Assembly (NCBI GenBank): GCA_017303505.1
Contig: JAFLCP010000063.1
Span: 1 to 40,501 of the forward strand
Source: Planctomycetota bacterium
Lineage (GTDB): Bacteria > Planctomycetota > Planctomycetia > Pirellulales > Pirellulaceae
Reading direction: 5' to 3'
DNA: 40,501 nucleotides
In this document: positions 25,912-34,802 of the stretch, one piece after another
How positions within the stretch are numbered: position 1 is the stretch's first letter
Layout of the letters: the number at the start of each line of letters is the position of its first letter
The notes under the pieces: generated by a model
What the model was told of the DNA's origin: nothing
Seen by the model: the letters and a program-made list of their open reading frames with translations, nothing else
The model's database searches: none
Position numbers and translations under genes: made by a program

Positions 25912-27618
25912 ATGAATTTCCTAAACGATTTTAGCAAACAGATGCGCGACATGTTTATGTCGTTGACGCCTGCAGCACGTCTCGTTGCAGGGATTTTGGT
26001 GGTGGCCATTGCGGTTAGTACCGCGTTCTTGTTTCAGGGAACAAGCAGCGCGCCTTCCGATTATCTATTCAATGGCCAGTCGTTTAAAGAGTCTGAAATT
26101 CAGGCGATGGAAGTTGCCTTCAGTAAGGCAAGTTTGCGTAACTACGAAGTGGTCGGCAGTCGCATCAAGGTCCCATCCAGCGAGAAAGACCAATACATTA
26201 AATCGCTCGATGACAACAATGCACTTCCCCGAACACTCAATAATGGGCGCGAGCGTGTCGATACCAGCAATCCATTTCGTTCCGCTCGTGAGTCGGAATT
26301 GATTTACAAAGAGCGAAAGCAAAAAGATGTGGCCGATGCCATTAGTCGCATGTCGGGTATTATCGATGCGACGGTCGAGTATAGTGAGAGCAAGCAGGGA
26401 TTTGGAAGGCAGTTGATGCAGTCGGCCGTAGTTCTGGTAACACCTCAATCTGGGCATCCACTACAGCCCGAACAAATGCGAGAAATTGCTCGAGTGGTTT
26501 CTGGGGCCTTTTCGGGACTTCAAGCTGAGAATGTACGCGTCACGGACCTATCCACAGGGCTGGGGTTTACGCCGGACGAAAACGCCATAGGGGGCGACGA
26601 AGCTCCTTATATGAAACAGCGTCGGCTTTTCGAAACCAATTACAAGCAACGAATCCGTAACACGCTTAATTGGTTGGGCGACTTTCCTTTGGAAGTTGAA
26701 GTCATTCTGGATGATACGATTTTCAGTGAAACAGAGCAGTTGAAGTATGATCCACAGCCAGTAACCATTGAGACCATCGCGAGTCGTAAAGATTCAGAAT
26801 CGACCAAAGCCAGCCAAGGAGGAAAGCCAGGAACGGATCCCAATGCATTGGGAAATAAAGGTGGATCGTTAGCTGGCTCGCCCGATCAAGCAAGCAAGGT
26901 GAAAGAGACAACCGAAAACGAAAAGCGAATTCCCGGGCAAGAGATTACACGCATGGCCAAGGCTGGTTTGGTGCCGAAGCGAGTTAGTACATCCATTGGT
27001 ATTGCGGACGGTTTTATCCGCAAGACGCTCGAAACACGCTGGTTGCAAGCGAACCCAGACAAGACACCTGCTGACATGCCCGCTCCGGCCCAAACGGATA
27101 TGGACACTTTGTTTAAGGAATTAGAAAACAACGTCAATTTGGCAGTGGCCCCAATTCTCCCACCCGTTCCAGCTGGGGATGATCGATTCAAATTGGTATC
27201 TGTCTATCGCTATACCGAAGTGCCTGCGGACGTTATTCCTCCTCCGTCAATGACGACCGTAGTTATGGAGTTCTTGCAAGAGTCCTGGCAAACATTGGGT
27301 TTGTTCACAATTGTTTTGGCAGCGATGGGAATGGTCTTCTCGATGTCCCGGACCAAGAGCACAGCAGCCGATGATCCATTTAAGGATGGCTTTGGGATCG
27401 CTCTCATGGAGAAGATGAAAGAGAATCTGGAAATTACGGACGAAGAGGAAGGGGGCCAGGGTGGGGATGATGGTACTGAAATTGGCCCTGATGGAAAACG
27501 TGTCCGCAAAGTTGAAGTCACTGGGGCTGAATTGAAAGAATCCTTGAGCACCATGATTCAAGAGAACCCAGACGCGGCAGTTAACTTGATCCGTACGTGG
27601 ATTGGGGAAGCCGCTTAA
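25912..27618 (+). CDS. fliF: Flagellar MS-ring protein FliF
   Basis: A 568-aa ring protein spanning the inner membrane. The ATG at 25912 follows AAGGGA; a GTG at 25861 would add 17 residues. Two membrane helices enclose the periplasmic ring-building domain: about 20-42 (ARLVAGILVVAIAVSTAFLF) and 460-480 (LGLFTIVLAAMGMVFSM). The ring domain includes the typical GIIDATVEYSES and QMREIARVVSGAFSGLQAEN phrases. A disordered Ser/Gly/Lys-rich stretch lies at about 285-340. The acidic cytoplasmic tail ends NPDAAVNLIRTWIGEAA, the conserved FliG-binding helix. The order fliE-fliF-fliG-fliH-fliI-fliJ is the standard one. The length is normal. Confidence 0.96.
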   Translation: MNFLNDFSKQMRDMFMSLTPAARLVAGILVVAIAVSTAFLFQGTSSAPSDYLFNGQSFKESEIQAMEVAFSKASLRNYEVVGSRIKVPSSEKDQYIKSLDDNNALPRTLNNGRERVDTSNPFRSARESELIYKERKQKDVADAISRMSGIIDATVEYSESKQGFGRQLMQSAVVLVTPQSGHPLQPEQMREIARVVSGAFSGLQAENVRVTDLSTGLGFTPDENAIGGDEAPYMKQRRLFETNYKQRIRNTLNWLGDFPLEVEVILDDTIFSETEQLKYDPQPVTIETIASRKDSESTKASQGGKPGTDPNALGNKGGSLAGSPDQASKVKETTENEKRIPGQEITRMAKAGLVPKRVSTSIGIADGFIRKTLETRWLQANPDKTPADMPAPAQTDMDTLFKELENNVNLAVAPILPPVPAGDDRFKLVSVYRYTEVPADVIPPPSMTTVVMEFLQESWQTLGLFTIVLAAMGMVFSMSRTKSTAADDPFKDGFGIALMEKMKENLEITDEEEGGQGGDDGTEIGPDGKRVRKVEVTGAELKESLSTMIQENPDAAVNLIRTWIGEAA

Positions 27619-27740
27619 GCTAGGGCGAATCCCTAACAAATCGTTATTTCGATCTCGACGTTTCTTTGCAGAATTGCTAAAGATTCCTTTGAATCATGGA
27701 GCGATTCAAATCAGTCGAGTTGCAGAGAGGCGATTTGTGC

Positions 27741-29054
27741 ATGGCATCTGAACGAGAAAACGGAGGAATCCGCCAAGCAGCCATTCTGATGGCAAGCGTG
27801 GATTCACAAACTGCTCGTACATTATTGCAGCAGATGCCGCCTGCCATGGCCAAGGCCGTTCGCAGAGCGATGGTCGATTTAGGACGGATTGATGCAGAAG
27901 AACAGCGAGCTGTTCTGGCGGCATTCAAATCTCGCGTTCAACCTACCAAGGCTAAGCCAACGCCTCCCACCGCGCAATCTCAATTCGCGGCGCCATCGCA
28001 AACTTCATCTCAGTCATCCGCGTTTGCATCCAGTGGTACCAGTCAAACCTTAAGCCCCGATTTCTTCGCAAATCAAGTTCAAGCGAAATATTGGGAGAGT
28101 TACACCGCAGACCAAATCATTGAAGTTGTCTCCATCGAACGCCCCACTGTCATTGCGGTAGTATTGACGCAGCTTCAGCCGATTGTTGCGAATCAAGTCT
28201 TGGGTAAATTGCCTTCCGAATTGCGCAAAGAAGTCCTCGTTCAGCTTTCGCGATTGCAACAGGTAGAAGCTGAAATCATCGATGAAATCAAAGAGCAGCT
28301 GCAACGAAAGTTAGCCTTAACTCGTCCCATGGCTCCCGTGGATCAAGAACTTGGCATGGCACGCCTGAAGTCGATCCTGGAAGCAGGTGACGAGCAAATG
28401 AAAGTCGAACTGTGCCAAGCGATGCAGGAAACCAACGAGTTAACCGGGCCGCTGCGATACTGGGTGAAAGAGCAGCTCAATAATCAAGCGAAGGCCCAAG
28501 GCCAAGATTCGATCGGTCGAGAAACGATCATGATTGGCGAATCAACTGTGACAACACCAGCGGCTTCGGCAACCACAGATGCTGCGACATCCAATCAGGC
28601 ACAGCCAAACGCCTCTGCTAAACAGTCGAACATCTCCAGAGGTGAATCTCTCCCTTATTCGAATGCCAAAAACTCTGGCCACTCGAAAGAGCAATTCCTT
28701 ACGCCTAGCTCGGGTGAAGCATTTGATACAGCCCACAGCTATGTCGACTTTGAAGATTTGAAGTGGATTGGGCTCAATCAATTGGCAATGATTCTGCAGA
28801 ACTGTGACCCTCGAGCATTATTGGTGGCACTCAGCACGGCAGATGAAGAGCTTTTGAAACGAGTGGCACTACTATTTTCGAAGAAAGATTGGAAACGCCT
28901 CAACGAGCGATTGAGAGATTTAGGCCCAGTCGACGATGAAGATAGGTTGGCCGCGCGTATGATCGTGGCAGAATCTGCACAAAGACTGCTCATTGGCGAA
29001 GACCTGCAGAATATTTCTAAGCCGACCAGCAACGGTTACGCACGAGCAGCATAA
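27741..29054 (+). CDS. fliG: Flagellar motor switch protein FliG, divergent
   Basis: A 437-aa FliG, about 100 aa longer than usual. AGAGAGG lies 11 bases before the ATG at 27741 (the frame runs back to 27696). FliG links the MS ring to the C ring and takes up torque from the stator. The domains are N (about 8-65), a Ser/Gln/Thr/Pro-rich linker (66-105), middle (106-235), a second Ser/Thr/Asn-rich linker (250-330) and C (335-418). The middle EHPQ motif, contact site for FliM, reads ERPT (133-136). In the C domain, aligned from memory with E. coli, K264, R281, D288, D289 and R297 become S, K, E, R and D. FEDLKWI and NERLRDLGPV keep the family frame. The stator contact is thus probably rearranged. 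Confidence 0.9.
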   Translation: MASERENGGIRQAAILMASVDSQTARTLLQQMPPAMAKAVRRAMVDLGRIDAEEQRAVLAAFKSRVQPTKAKPTPPTAQSQFAAPSQTSSQSSAFASSGTSQTLSPDFFANQVQAKYWESYTADQIIEVVSIERPTVIAVVLTQLQPIVANQVLGKLPSELRKEVLVQLSRLQQVEAEIIDEIKEQLQRKLALTRPMAPVDQELGMARLKSILEAGDEQMKVELCQAMQETNELTGPLRYWVKEQLNNQAKAQGQDSIGRETIMIGESTVTTPAASATTDAATSNQAQPNASAKQSNISRGESLPYSNAKNSGHSKEQFLTPSSGEAFDTAHSYVDFEDLKWIGLNQLAMILQNCDPRALLVALSTADEELLKRVALLFSKKDWKRLNERLRDLGPVDDEDRLAARMIVAESAQRLLIGEDLQNISKPTSNGYARAA

Positions 29055-29065
29055 GGGATTGAGCC

Positions 29066-29740
29066 ATGGCGGGAGTCTTAAAAGCAAATCAAGTGAACGT
29101 GGCAGCCGGTGGACTGCAGCCGATTGCCTTCAATCTTCATGACGTCGAAGAAGCCGCTAAAACACAGCTAGAAGAAGTTCGCAAGAAGGCTCAGCAACTG
29201 ATTGAGCAAGCTAAAATCGATTCGGAACGAATTCGAAAGGAAGCTGCCGATCATGCTCGACGTGAAGCATTAGCTGAAATGGAAGCTAAGTTCCAGCAAC
29301 GCTCGAAGGAACTTGCCGAAAAGCAAACCGCTGAGGCGACACAAGCTCTAAAGAGTGTGCTCAAAGAATTGCAAAGTGCCACAGACCAATGGCTAGGTCA
29401 ATGGCGCGATGAGACATTGTCTTTGGCATTGGCGATTGCAGAAAAGATAATACGAAGTCGAATCGACAAAGAGTCGGAGATTGTCTTGGGGTGGCTGACT
29501 GAAAGTACTTCAGCCTGGAGTGGGGCTCGACGAATCGAAGTACGCTTATCGGCAAAACAGTTCGAAGAGTTAGCGCCACGTGTGGGCGACCTGCTTAAGC
29601 CTTTTGCCAATCAGGCAACTTGCGACGTTATCGAAGATCCGAAAGTTGAGCCGGGTGGATGCGTTGTAAAAACCGATTTGGGACTTATGGATTGGCAGGT
29701 CTCGTCGCAGTTGAGCAGCCTGGAAGAACAGTTGAGATAA
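29066..29740 (+). CDS. fliH: Flagellar export ATPase regulator FliH
   Basis: A 224-aa FliH, which dimerises and holds the ATPase FliI inactive and near the export gate and C ring. The N-terminal third (residues 20-85) is a long charged coiled coil (EEVRKKAQQLIEQAKIDSER, KEAADHARREALAEMEAKFQ). The C-terminal domain has the typical VIEDPKVEPGGCVVKTDLGLMDW phrase, shown here by EPGGCVVKTDLGLMDWQ. It starts 11 bp after fliG and precedes fliI, as expected. Confidence 0.93.
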   Translation: MAGVLKANQVNVAAGGLQPIAFNLHDVEEAAKTQLEEVRKKAQQLIEQAKIDSERIRKEAADHARREALAEMEAKFQQRSKELAEKQTAEATQALKSVLKELQSATDQWLGQWRDETLSLALAIAEKIIRSRIDKESEIVLGWLTESTSAWSGARRIEVRLSAKQFEELAPRVGDLLKPFANQATCDVIEDPKVEPGGCVVKTDLGLMDWQVSSQLSSLEEQLR

Positions 29741-29785
29741 GCAGTTACGCATGGATTGCTGTTACCTAAAAGAAATGAAACCCGA

Positions 29786-31189
29786 ATGAGTACAAAGCCA
29801 GCACCTACTTTTTTTCGACCACCGTTGAAAGCGGCTTGGTTCAAAGATGTTTTGCAAGCTGCTGTACCCGCTCGTATTCAAGGACGCGTATGGTCGATAC
29901 GTGGCGCAACGGTGAGTGCTGCGGGCTTATCCGTGCCAGTGGGTAGCGTTTGCGAAATACGCCGAGGCAATGGTGAGAGTCTTGAGGCTGAGGTAGTCGG
30001 CTTCGAGGGAGACCGCACTGTCCTCGCTCCGATGGATACCAGTCATGGAATTCGACCTGGCGATCAAGTCGTCTTAAAGGCTGGGTGCCGCGCGATTCGG
30101 ATCAGCGAACAATTGCTTGGTAAAGTCATCGACGCCGATGGCAATCCGATGGACAACAGCGGCGAGCTAAAGTCAGCTGCCAAGATTTCGTTGAATGGCG
30201 TCCCGCCTGATGCCATGGATCGCCCACCGATCGATACGATTCTCCCTACATCGGTAAAAGCGATGGATGCTTTTCTGACGTTGGGTAAGGGACAACGCGT
30301 AGGAATCTTTGCGGGATCCGGTGTCGGTAAGAGTACACTTCTGGGAATGTTAGCTCGCGGTACGCAAGCAGATGTGGTGGTGATCGGATTGATCGGCGAG
30401 CGAGGTCGCGAAGTGCGAGAGTTTATAGAACGCGACTTGGGAGAAGAGGGACGGCGACGAGCGATAACCGTGGTAGCCACCAGTGATCAACCCGCGCTAC
30501 GGCGATTACAAGCAGCTAAAACGGCAACCTCCATTGCGGAATTTTATCGTTCTGAAGGTAAAGACGTTTTATTGTTGATGGATTCGGTAACACGTTTTGC
30601 GATGGCTCAACGTGAGATCGGCTTGGCTGCTGGCGAAGTACCTGCAACCCGTGGTTATCCACCGAGTGTGTTCGCTATGCTTCCGCAATTGGTCGAACGC
30701 GCCGGAAGAAGCGGCAAGGGAAGTATCACCGGGATCTACACGGTTTTGGTGGATGGTGATGACACGAATGAGCCCATCAGCGATGCGCTGCGAGGTTTGC
30801 TCGATGGACATATCCATCTCTCGCGTTCCATTGCCTCGCGCAATCGATATCCGGCGATTGATGTCCTGCCCAGTTTGAGCCGATTGCAGAGCCAGTTGGT
30901 TACACCGCAACATGCCCGGGCTGCAGGGGAGTTGCGACAACTTATGGCAGTCTATCGAGATAATGAAGATTTGATTTCGATCGGTGCCTATAAGACGGGC
31001 TCCAATCCGTTGGTCGATCGAGCGATTGCAATGCGAGCCAGCATTGAAGCTTTGTTGAGCCAAGACACCAAAACGAAGTTCTCATTCGAAGTGACTCTCG
31101 AACAATTGCTCAAACTTGGGTCGAGTGCAGGAGTTACTACAACCGTTCCCACCGCTACTACCGGAACTCCGGCAGTGAATCGAGCCTAA
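29786..31189 (+). CDS. fliI: Flagellum-specific ATP synthase FliI
   Basis: A 467-aa export ATPase; hexameric FliI powers loading of substrate into the type III export gate. An N-terminal domain (about 25-95) is followed by a RecA-like core. Walker A is GSGVGKST at 177-184, Walker B is VLLLMDS with D266, and the diagnostic LMDSVTRFAMAQREIGLAAG and EVPATRGYPPSVFAMLPQLV follow. The ending EALLSQDTK is typical of the C-terminal domain. The ATG at 29786 is preferred over a TTG at 29756 that would add ten residues. The C-terminal 20 residues are a Thr/Ala/Pro-rich tail not usual for the family. Confidence 0.97.
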   Translation: MSTKPAPTFFRPPLKAAWFKDVLQAAVPARIQGRVWSIRGATVSAAGLSVPVGSVCEIRRGNGESLEAEVVGFEGDRTVLAPMDTSHGIRPGDQVVLKAGCRAIRISEQLLGKVIDADGNPMDNSGELKSAAKISLNGVPPDAMDRPPIDTILPTSVKAMDAFLTLGKGQRVGIFAGSGVGKSTLLGMLARGTQADVVVIGLIGERGREVREFIERDLGEEGRRRAITVVATSDQPALRRLQAAKTATSIAEFYRSEGKDVLLLMDSVTRFAMAQREIGLAAGEVPATRGYPPSVFAMLPQLVERAGRSGKGSITGIYTVLVDGDDTNEPISDALRGLLDGHIHLSRSIASRNRYPAIDVLPSLSRLQSQLVTPQHARAAGELRQLMAVYRDNEDLISIGAYKTGSNPLVDRAIAMRASIEALLSQDTKTKFSFEVTLEQLLKLGSSAGVTTTVPTATTGTPAVNRA

Positions 31190-31297
31190 GTCAACGAGCC
31201 GAAATGGGAATGAATTGGGTGGTAATCGATTTCTGAGACCTCATTTCACGCCTTACGCCATTTCGGAACCTAAATTTCAATTGGAGCAGTTCGAGCG

Positions 31298-31741
31298 ATG
31301 CCGGGATTCAAGTTTCGACTTAAGGCTGTGGCCACATTGCGAGAGCAAACTCGGGATCGTGTTGCCGAGTCGGTGGCCGAAGTGCAAGAAGCCCAGAGAA
31401 TCGTCGTCGAGCAGATCGCGCAACTGCAGCGAGAAATCGAAGATGCCCTCAGGCAAAGACAGCAAGCCAGCATTGGAATTGTTCGAATCGATCGCTTGCT
31501 CATGGTTCAGCGGCACCAACTCATGCTCGAAGCTCAGCGAGAGCAGGCGATGCAACAGTTGCGGTTATTGAACGAGGAATACGAACGCCGTAGGGCTCTA
31601 TTGGTAGAAGCGGAAAAAGAAGTAAAGGCCATGGAGAAATTGAAAGAGACCCAAAAAGCTCGCTGGGACGAAGAGCAATTAGCAGCAGAGCAAAAACAAA
31701 TTGACGAATGGGCCTCTACTCAATACATGCGTCAAAAATAA
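31298..31741 (+). CDS. fliJ: Flagellar export protein FliJ
   Basis: A 147-aa coiled-coil protein directly after fliI. The first 20 residues (MPGFKFRLKAVATLREQTRD) are the typical FliJ start, and the rest is two long charged helices without Pro or Gly breaks, ending in a Lys/Gln/Glu-rich tail. FliJ sits in the FliI hexamer like the gamma stalk of F1-ATPase and escorts chaperones. The normal length is about 145. Confidence 0.88.
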   Translation: MPGFKFRLKAVATLREQTRDRVAESVAEVQEAQRIVVEQIAQLQREIEDALRQRQQASIGIVRIDRLLMVQRHQLMLEAQREQAMQQLRLLNEEYERRRALLVEAEKEVKAMEKLKETQKARWDEEQLAAEQKQIDEWASTQYMRQK

Positions 31742-31754
31742 GTAGGTGATCGCT

Positions 31755-32450
31755 ATGAAGATGGTCGGCAAGCTTTTTATGTGGTTCTGCGTCGCAACAG
31801 TTCTTGCCCAAGTGGTCATTTTGGGCATGGCTTTTGTGAAAGGGAATTTGAAAAGCGATCATATTGCGCAAACGATCGCGTTGCTCAACGGGATTGATAT
31901 CACGGGGCAACGCTTGCATAACGTGTGGGCCAAAGCGAAGGAAGTCCCTGTTCCCACGCGCGAAGAAGTGGTAGAAGCCCGCGCTGCTATGGCCAAAGAA
32001 CTCGATGACCGCGCGATGGCTTTGCAACGTGAAAGAACCCTTCTGGATGAAATGCGCAAACAGTTGGAAATGGAGAAGAAGCTCTTCGATGATCGGCGTA
32101 TTGCATTCGACACCAAGCTGGATGAGCTGAGCAAAGGTCTACAGAACACTAGTTTGGGGGAGGTGCAACGAACTTTGGAGGCTTTACCCCCCGATCAGTC
32201 TAAGGATCAGTTCCTAAGAATGTGGACAAATAACCAAAAGAAAGAAGTTGTATCGATTCTGAAGGGTATGCCGATCGATAAAAGAAAGAAGGTCATGTCG
32301 GAGTTTGAGGGTGAGGAAGAACGTCTCATCCTGAACGAAATGTTAGAAATGTTCCTCGATGGCGAGCCGACGGCGTCGCTGATCGAGTCAGGACGTACAG
32401 CGACAGATCCATCTAGGCAGGGTACGGCACCCGGGGCACCAGCTTCGTGA
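31755..32450 (+). CDS. MotE-like flagellar membrane protein
   Basis: A 231-aa protein. The ATG at 31755 follows AGTAGGTG at six bases. One membrane helix (about 3-27) is followed by a long coiled coil (about 75-135, ARAAMAKELDDRAMALQRER, KQLEMEKKLFDDRRIAFDTK) and a helical domain (135-205) with LEALPPDQSKDQ, VVSILKGMPIDKRKKVMSEF and EEERLILNEML phrases. This plan resembles MotE/MgtE-N proteins, which act as chaperones in motor assembly in some bacteria. Its place between fliJ and fliK supports a motility role. Family assignment is from plan, not full match. Confidence 0.65.
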   Translation: MKMVGKLFMWFCVATVLAQVVILGMAFVKGNLKSDHIAQTIALLNGIDITGQRLHNVWAKAKEVPVPTREEVVEARAAMAKELDDRAMALQRERTLLDEMRKQLEMEKKLFDDRRIAFDTKLDELSKGLQNTSLGEVQRTLEALPPDQSKDQFLRMWTNNQKKEVVSILKGMPIDKRKKVMSEFEGEEERLILNEMLEMFLDGEPTASLIESGRTATDPSRQGTAPGAPAS

Positions 32451-32514
32451 TCGTTCACGCAGTGCTGTTTCCCTGGCGTGAGTTGTTGTGTTGACGACGA
32501 CGTAGGGGGAGACA

Positions 32515-34113
32515 ATGAGTACTGCGATCAATTCATCTCAGAGTACAACTGGTCGGCCTAATTCATTACGAAGTATTTTCTCGCGCGACGATCAAGCGTT
32601 AGCTGAGAAACAATCCACCACCTTCGATCAACTCCTGGCTGGCTTTGATTGGAAACCAATCGAAGCTCCTGAGGATTCAGAAGATAGTACCGCTACCGAA
32701 GAAGTAGTCGAGACAGACTCCGCGTCAAAGCCTGAAGAGACAAAGAAAGAGGAGAAAGAAACCTCGGACTCTTCGGAAAAAGAAGTGGTTGCAACGGATG
32801 AAGCGATGCTGCAAACGGACATCGTGGCAACCGTTCAAACGGCTCAAAAAGTAGACACTCCGATCGAGCAAAAGAGCCTCGTTAAAGAGGGTGGCGAAGG
32901 AGAAAAAGTTGCGGCAACTGTCGAGTCTAAAGGGATAGAGAACGTTGCCGAACAAGCTGTCGTGGTTCAAGCCGAAGAGAAGCCTGTAGAAGTGACTCAA
33001 CAGGTGGATGAGACGGCGGTTGAAGAGGTCGCCCTCGTTGACCCGCGCGTTCACGAGCATCGCGAGCGACGTCGCAAAGACGAAGTTGTCAACAAATCGG
33101 ATACCGGTCCGAAGGTTGCACCTGTTGTAGCTCAATCGCAACAGCAAACCAAAGTTGAAGCCAAAAAAGAGACGAAAGTTGAGCATCAAGAGTCCGTTTT
33201 GGGTAAACCAACTCAGAACATGGAAGAAGTGAAAACGAACCGCCGCTCTCGCAAGGAACGCTTGGCAGAAAACGCCGAAAACCCTCAAAGCAATGATGGT
33301 CAAAAGGGCATTTCGGATGAACTCTCTGATCGGCAAGTTGGGCAGAAACCAGATGTTTCGGTGAAGCCACCTGAACAGCCACTGGAAGTTCAACAACTAC
33401 CATCGGCTACCGCGACACCACAAATCGTTGCTGCACCTGCGCCTCAAGCTCCTGTGGCTTCAACGGGCAGCGCTGAATTGCGTGGTGGTGAGCGTGCTCA
33501 AGGAATCAATGGCGTTCAAAATAATTCGAACAGCACCCAAAAGTCCGAAGGAAATACCGAGTCGGCAAATCGAACCGATGCGGCTCAGAAGAACGCAAAT
33601 GCTAAGAAAACCGAAGAAAAATCGGGCGTTGATCAACGTCAGCAAATTCGCTTGATCCAACGCGTTGCTCGCGGCTTCGAGAGAATCGGAGAGCAGGGAG
33701 GGAACATTCGGCTCCGTTTGCATCCGCCCGAACTAGGCAGTTTGGCGATGACGGTTCGCGTTGAAGGCAAGACTCTCTCCGCTGAAATTGTGACCGAAAC
33801 GGTGCAAGCCCGCCAAGCTCTGGTGGATAATCTTCCGCAGCTAAAGCAGCAGCTATCAGAGAGCGGTTTAACGATCGAAAAATTCGACGTACGGGTTATG
33901 GATCAACAGTCCCAATTTTCGGGGCAGACGTTTTCTGGTCAATCATCCGGACAAAATAGCAGTCAATCTTCAGGCAGTTGGAATCAATCCTCCAACCGTA
34001 GGACAGAGACTTTGAAAACTGCGAGTGGGCGGACTAGCGCCTATGAGGCTGTAGGTCTACCAACCTCCTTATCAACGGGCAGTTTAAGTCGTAGTTTGGA
34101 TGTTGAAGTTTGA
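32515..34113 (+). CDS. fliK: Flagellar hook-length control protein FliK
   Basis: A 532-aa ruler protein; FliK is exported during hook growth and, through its C-terminal domain, switches export from hook to filament subunits. The first 370 residues are disordered and Glu/Lys/Gln/Thr-rich (for example EETKKEEKETSDSSEKEVVA), as expected for the ruler part. The conserved C-terminal domain begins near 375 (RLIQRVARGFERIGEQGGN), carries LRLHPPELGSLAMTVRVE and ends with SGLTIEKFDVRV; a Ser/Gln/Gly-rich tail follows. The sequence is weakly conserved, but the LHPPELG motif is diagnostic. The N-terminal region fits a long hook. Confidence 0.92.
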   Translation: MSTAINSSQSTTGRPNSLRSIFSRDDQALAEKQSTTFDQLLAGFDWKPIEAPEDSEDSTATEEVVETDSASKPEETKKEEKETSDSSEKEVVATDEAMLQTDIVATVQTAQKVDTPIEQKSLVKEGGEGEKVAATVESKGIENVAEQAVVVQAEEKPVEVTQQVDETAVEEVALVDPRVHEHRERRRKDEVVNKSDTGPKVAPVVAQSQQQTKVEAKKETKVEHQESVLGKPTQNMEEVKTNRRSRKERLAENAENPQSNDGQKGISDELSDRQVGQKPDVSVKPPEQPLEVQQLPSATATPQIVAAPAPQAPVASTGSAELRGGERAQGINGVQNNSNSTQKSEGNTESANRTDAAQKNANAKKTEEKSGVDQRQQIRLIQRVARGFERIGEQGGNIRLRLHPPELGSLAMTVRVEGKTLSAEIVTETVQARQALVDNLPQLKQQLSESGLTIEKFDVRVMDQQSQFSGQTFSGQSSGQNSSQSSGSWNQSSNRRTETLKTASGRTSAYEAVGLPTSLSTGSLSRSLDVEV

Positions 34114-34204
34114 TGTAGCCACATGGTGGCAAATGAACTAAAAGACGAGGCTTCTAGGCCTAGCTGTTGAACAATAGTGGAAATCGTAGGGTCGCAGGTG
34201 ATTT

Positions 34205-34654
34205 ATGTCTCGAATTGGTGAAACCAGCTCATCGACATCCAGTTCTTCGTCCAGCTCTGGAACGAAAGGCAACGACTTTCGCGATGTGGATTTGAATCAG
34301 TTCTTGTCGTTGCTAATCACTGAAATGCAGAACCAAGACCCGTTGAACCCAACCAGTAACAGCGAGTTCTTGCAGCAGGTAAGCCAGATTCGCTCGATTG
34401 GTGCGACGAATCAATTGACGGAATCTCTAACGGCTCTTACTTCTGGTAGCGGACTTTCAACAGCTAGCAATCTCATCGGAAAAGAGATTGATGCGATCGA
34501 CACCGAAGGCAAAGAGGTTGTGGGAACAGTGGATAAGGTGACCGTCGAAGTTGACGCGCAGAATCGGGATAATCGTCAAATTCGATTGCACGTTGGAAAT
34601 CAAAAGGTCGATATGGACAATATCCGTGAGATCCGAGAGCCAGAAGCAGCTTAA
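34205..34654 (+). CDS. flgD: Flagellar hook cap protein FlgD, short form
   Basis: A 149-aa FlgD, against about 230 in E. coli. The N-terminal export and assembly region is intact: FLSLLITEMQNQDPLNPTSN and SEFLQQVSQIRSIGATNQL (about 33-70) are hallmark FlgD. The remainder is one small beta domain (about 85-145, LIGKEIDAIDTEGKEVVGTV and later strands). The Ig-like FlgD domain that normally follows is absent. The leader is Ser-rich. It lies 91 bp after fliK and 148 bp before flgE, with a hairpin just behind it. FlgD caps the growing hook so FlgE can polymerise. Confidence 0.92.
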   Translation: MSRIGETSSSTSSSSSSSGTKGNDFRDVDLNQFLSLLITEMQNQDPLNPTSNSEFLQQVSQIRSIGATNQLTESLTALTSGSGLSTASNLIGKEIDAIDTEGKEVVGTVDKVTVEVDAQNRDNRQIRLHVGNQKVDMDNIREIREPEAA

Positions 34655-34671
34655 CGTTTTCCAACGTTAAG
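34650..34671. terminator. Perfect hairpin overlapping the flgD stop codon
   Basis: CTTAACGTT (34650-34658) and AACGTTAAG (34663-34671) form a perfect 9-bp stem with a four-base loop; the flgD TAA (34652-34654) lies inside the stem. There is no T run, so full termination is unlikely. It could lower readthrough into flgE or protect the upstream mRNA. Confidence 0.4.
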
Positions 34672-34802
34672 ATCTCTTCGGCAAACGTCACAATATTGCT
34701 TGCAAATCGAATTGCTGATCTTGCGGATAACCAAACGGATCGAATGGAGCAGCCACAACATGTGATGCTCCGCATCTTGGTTTTCTGCTGGAGAATTCGG
34801 CG

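Noticed and set aside
32725-33396. A 223-codon minus-strand frame opposite fliK
   Set aside because: The Phe/Leu/Arg-rich product is the mirror of the Glu/Lys/Gln-rich codons of fliK, an artefact of composition.
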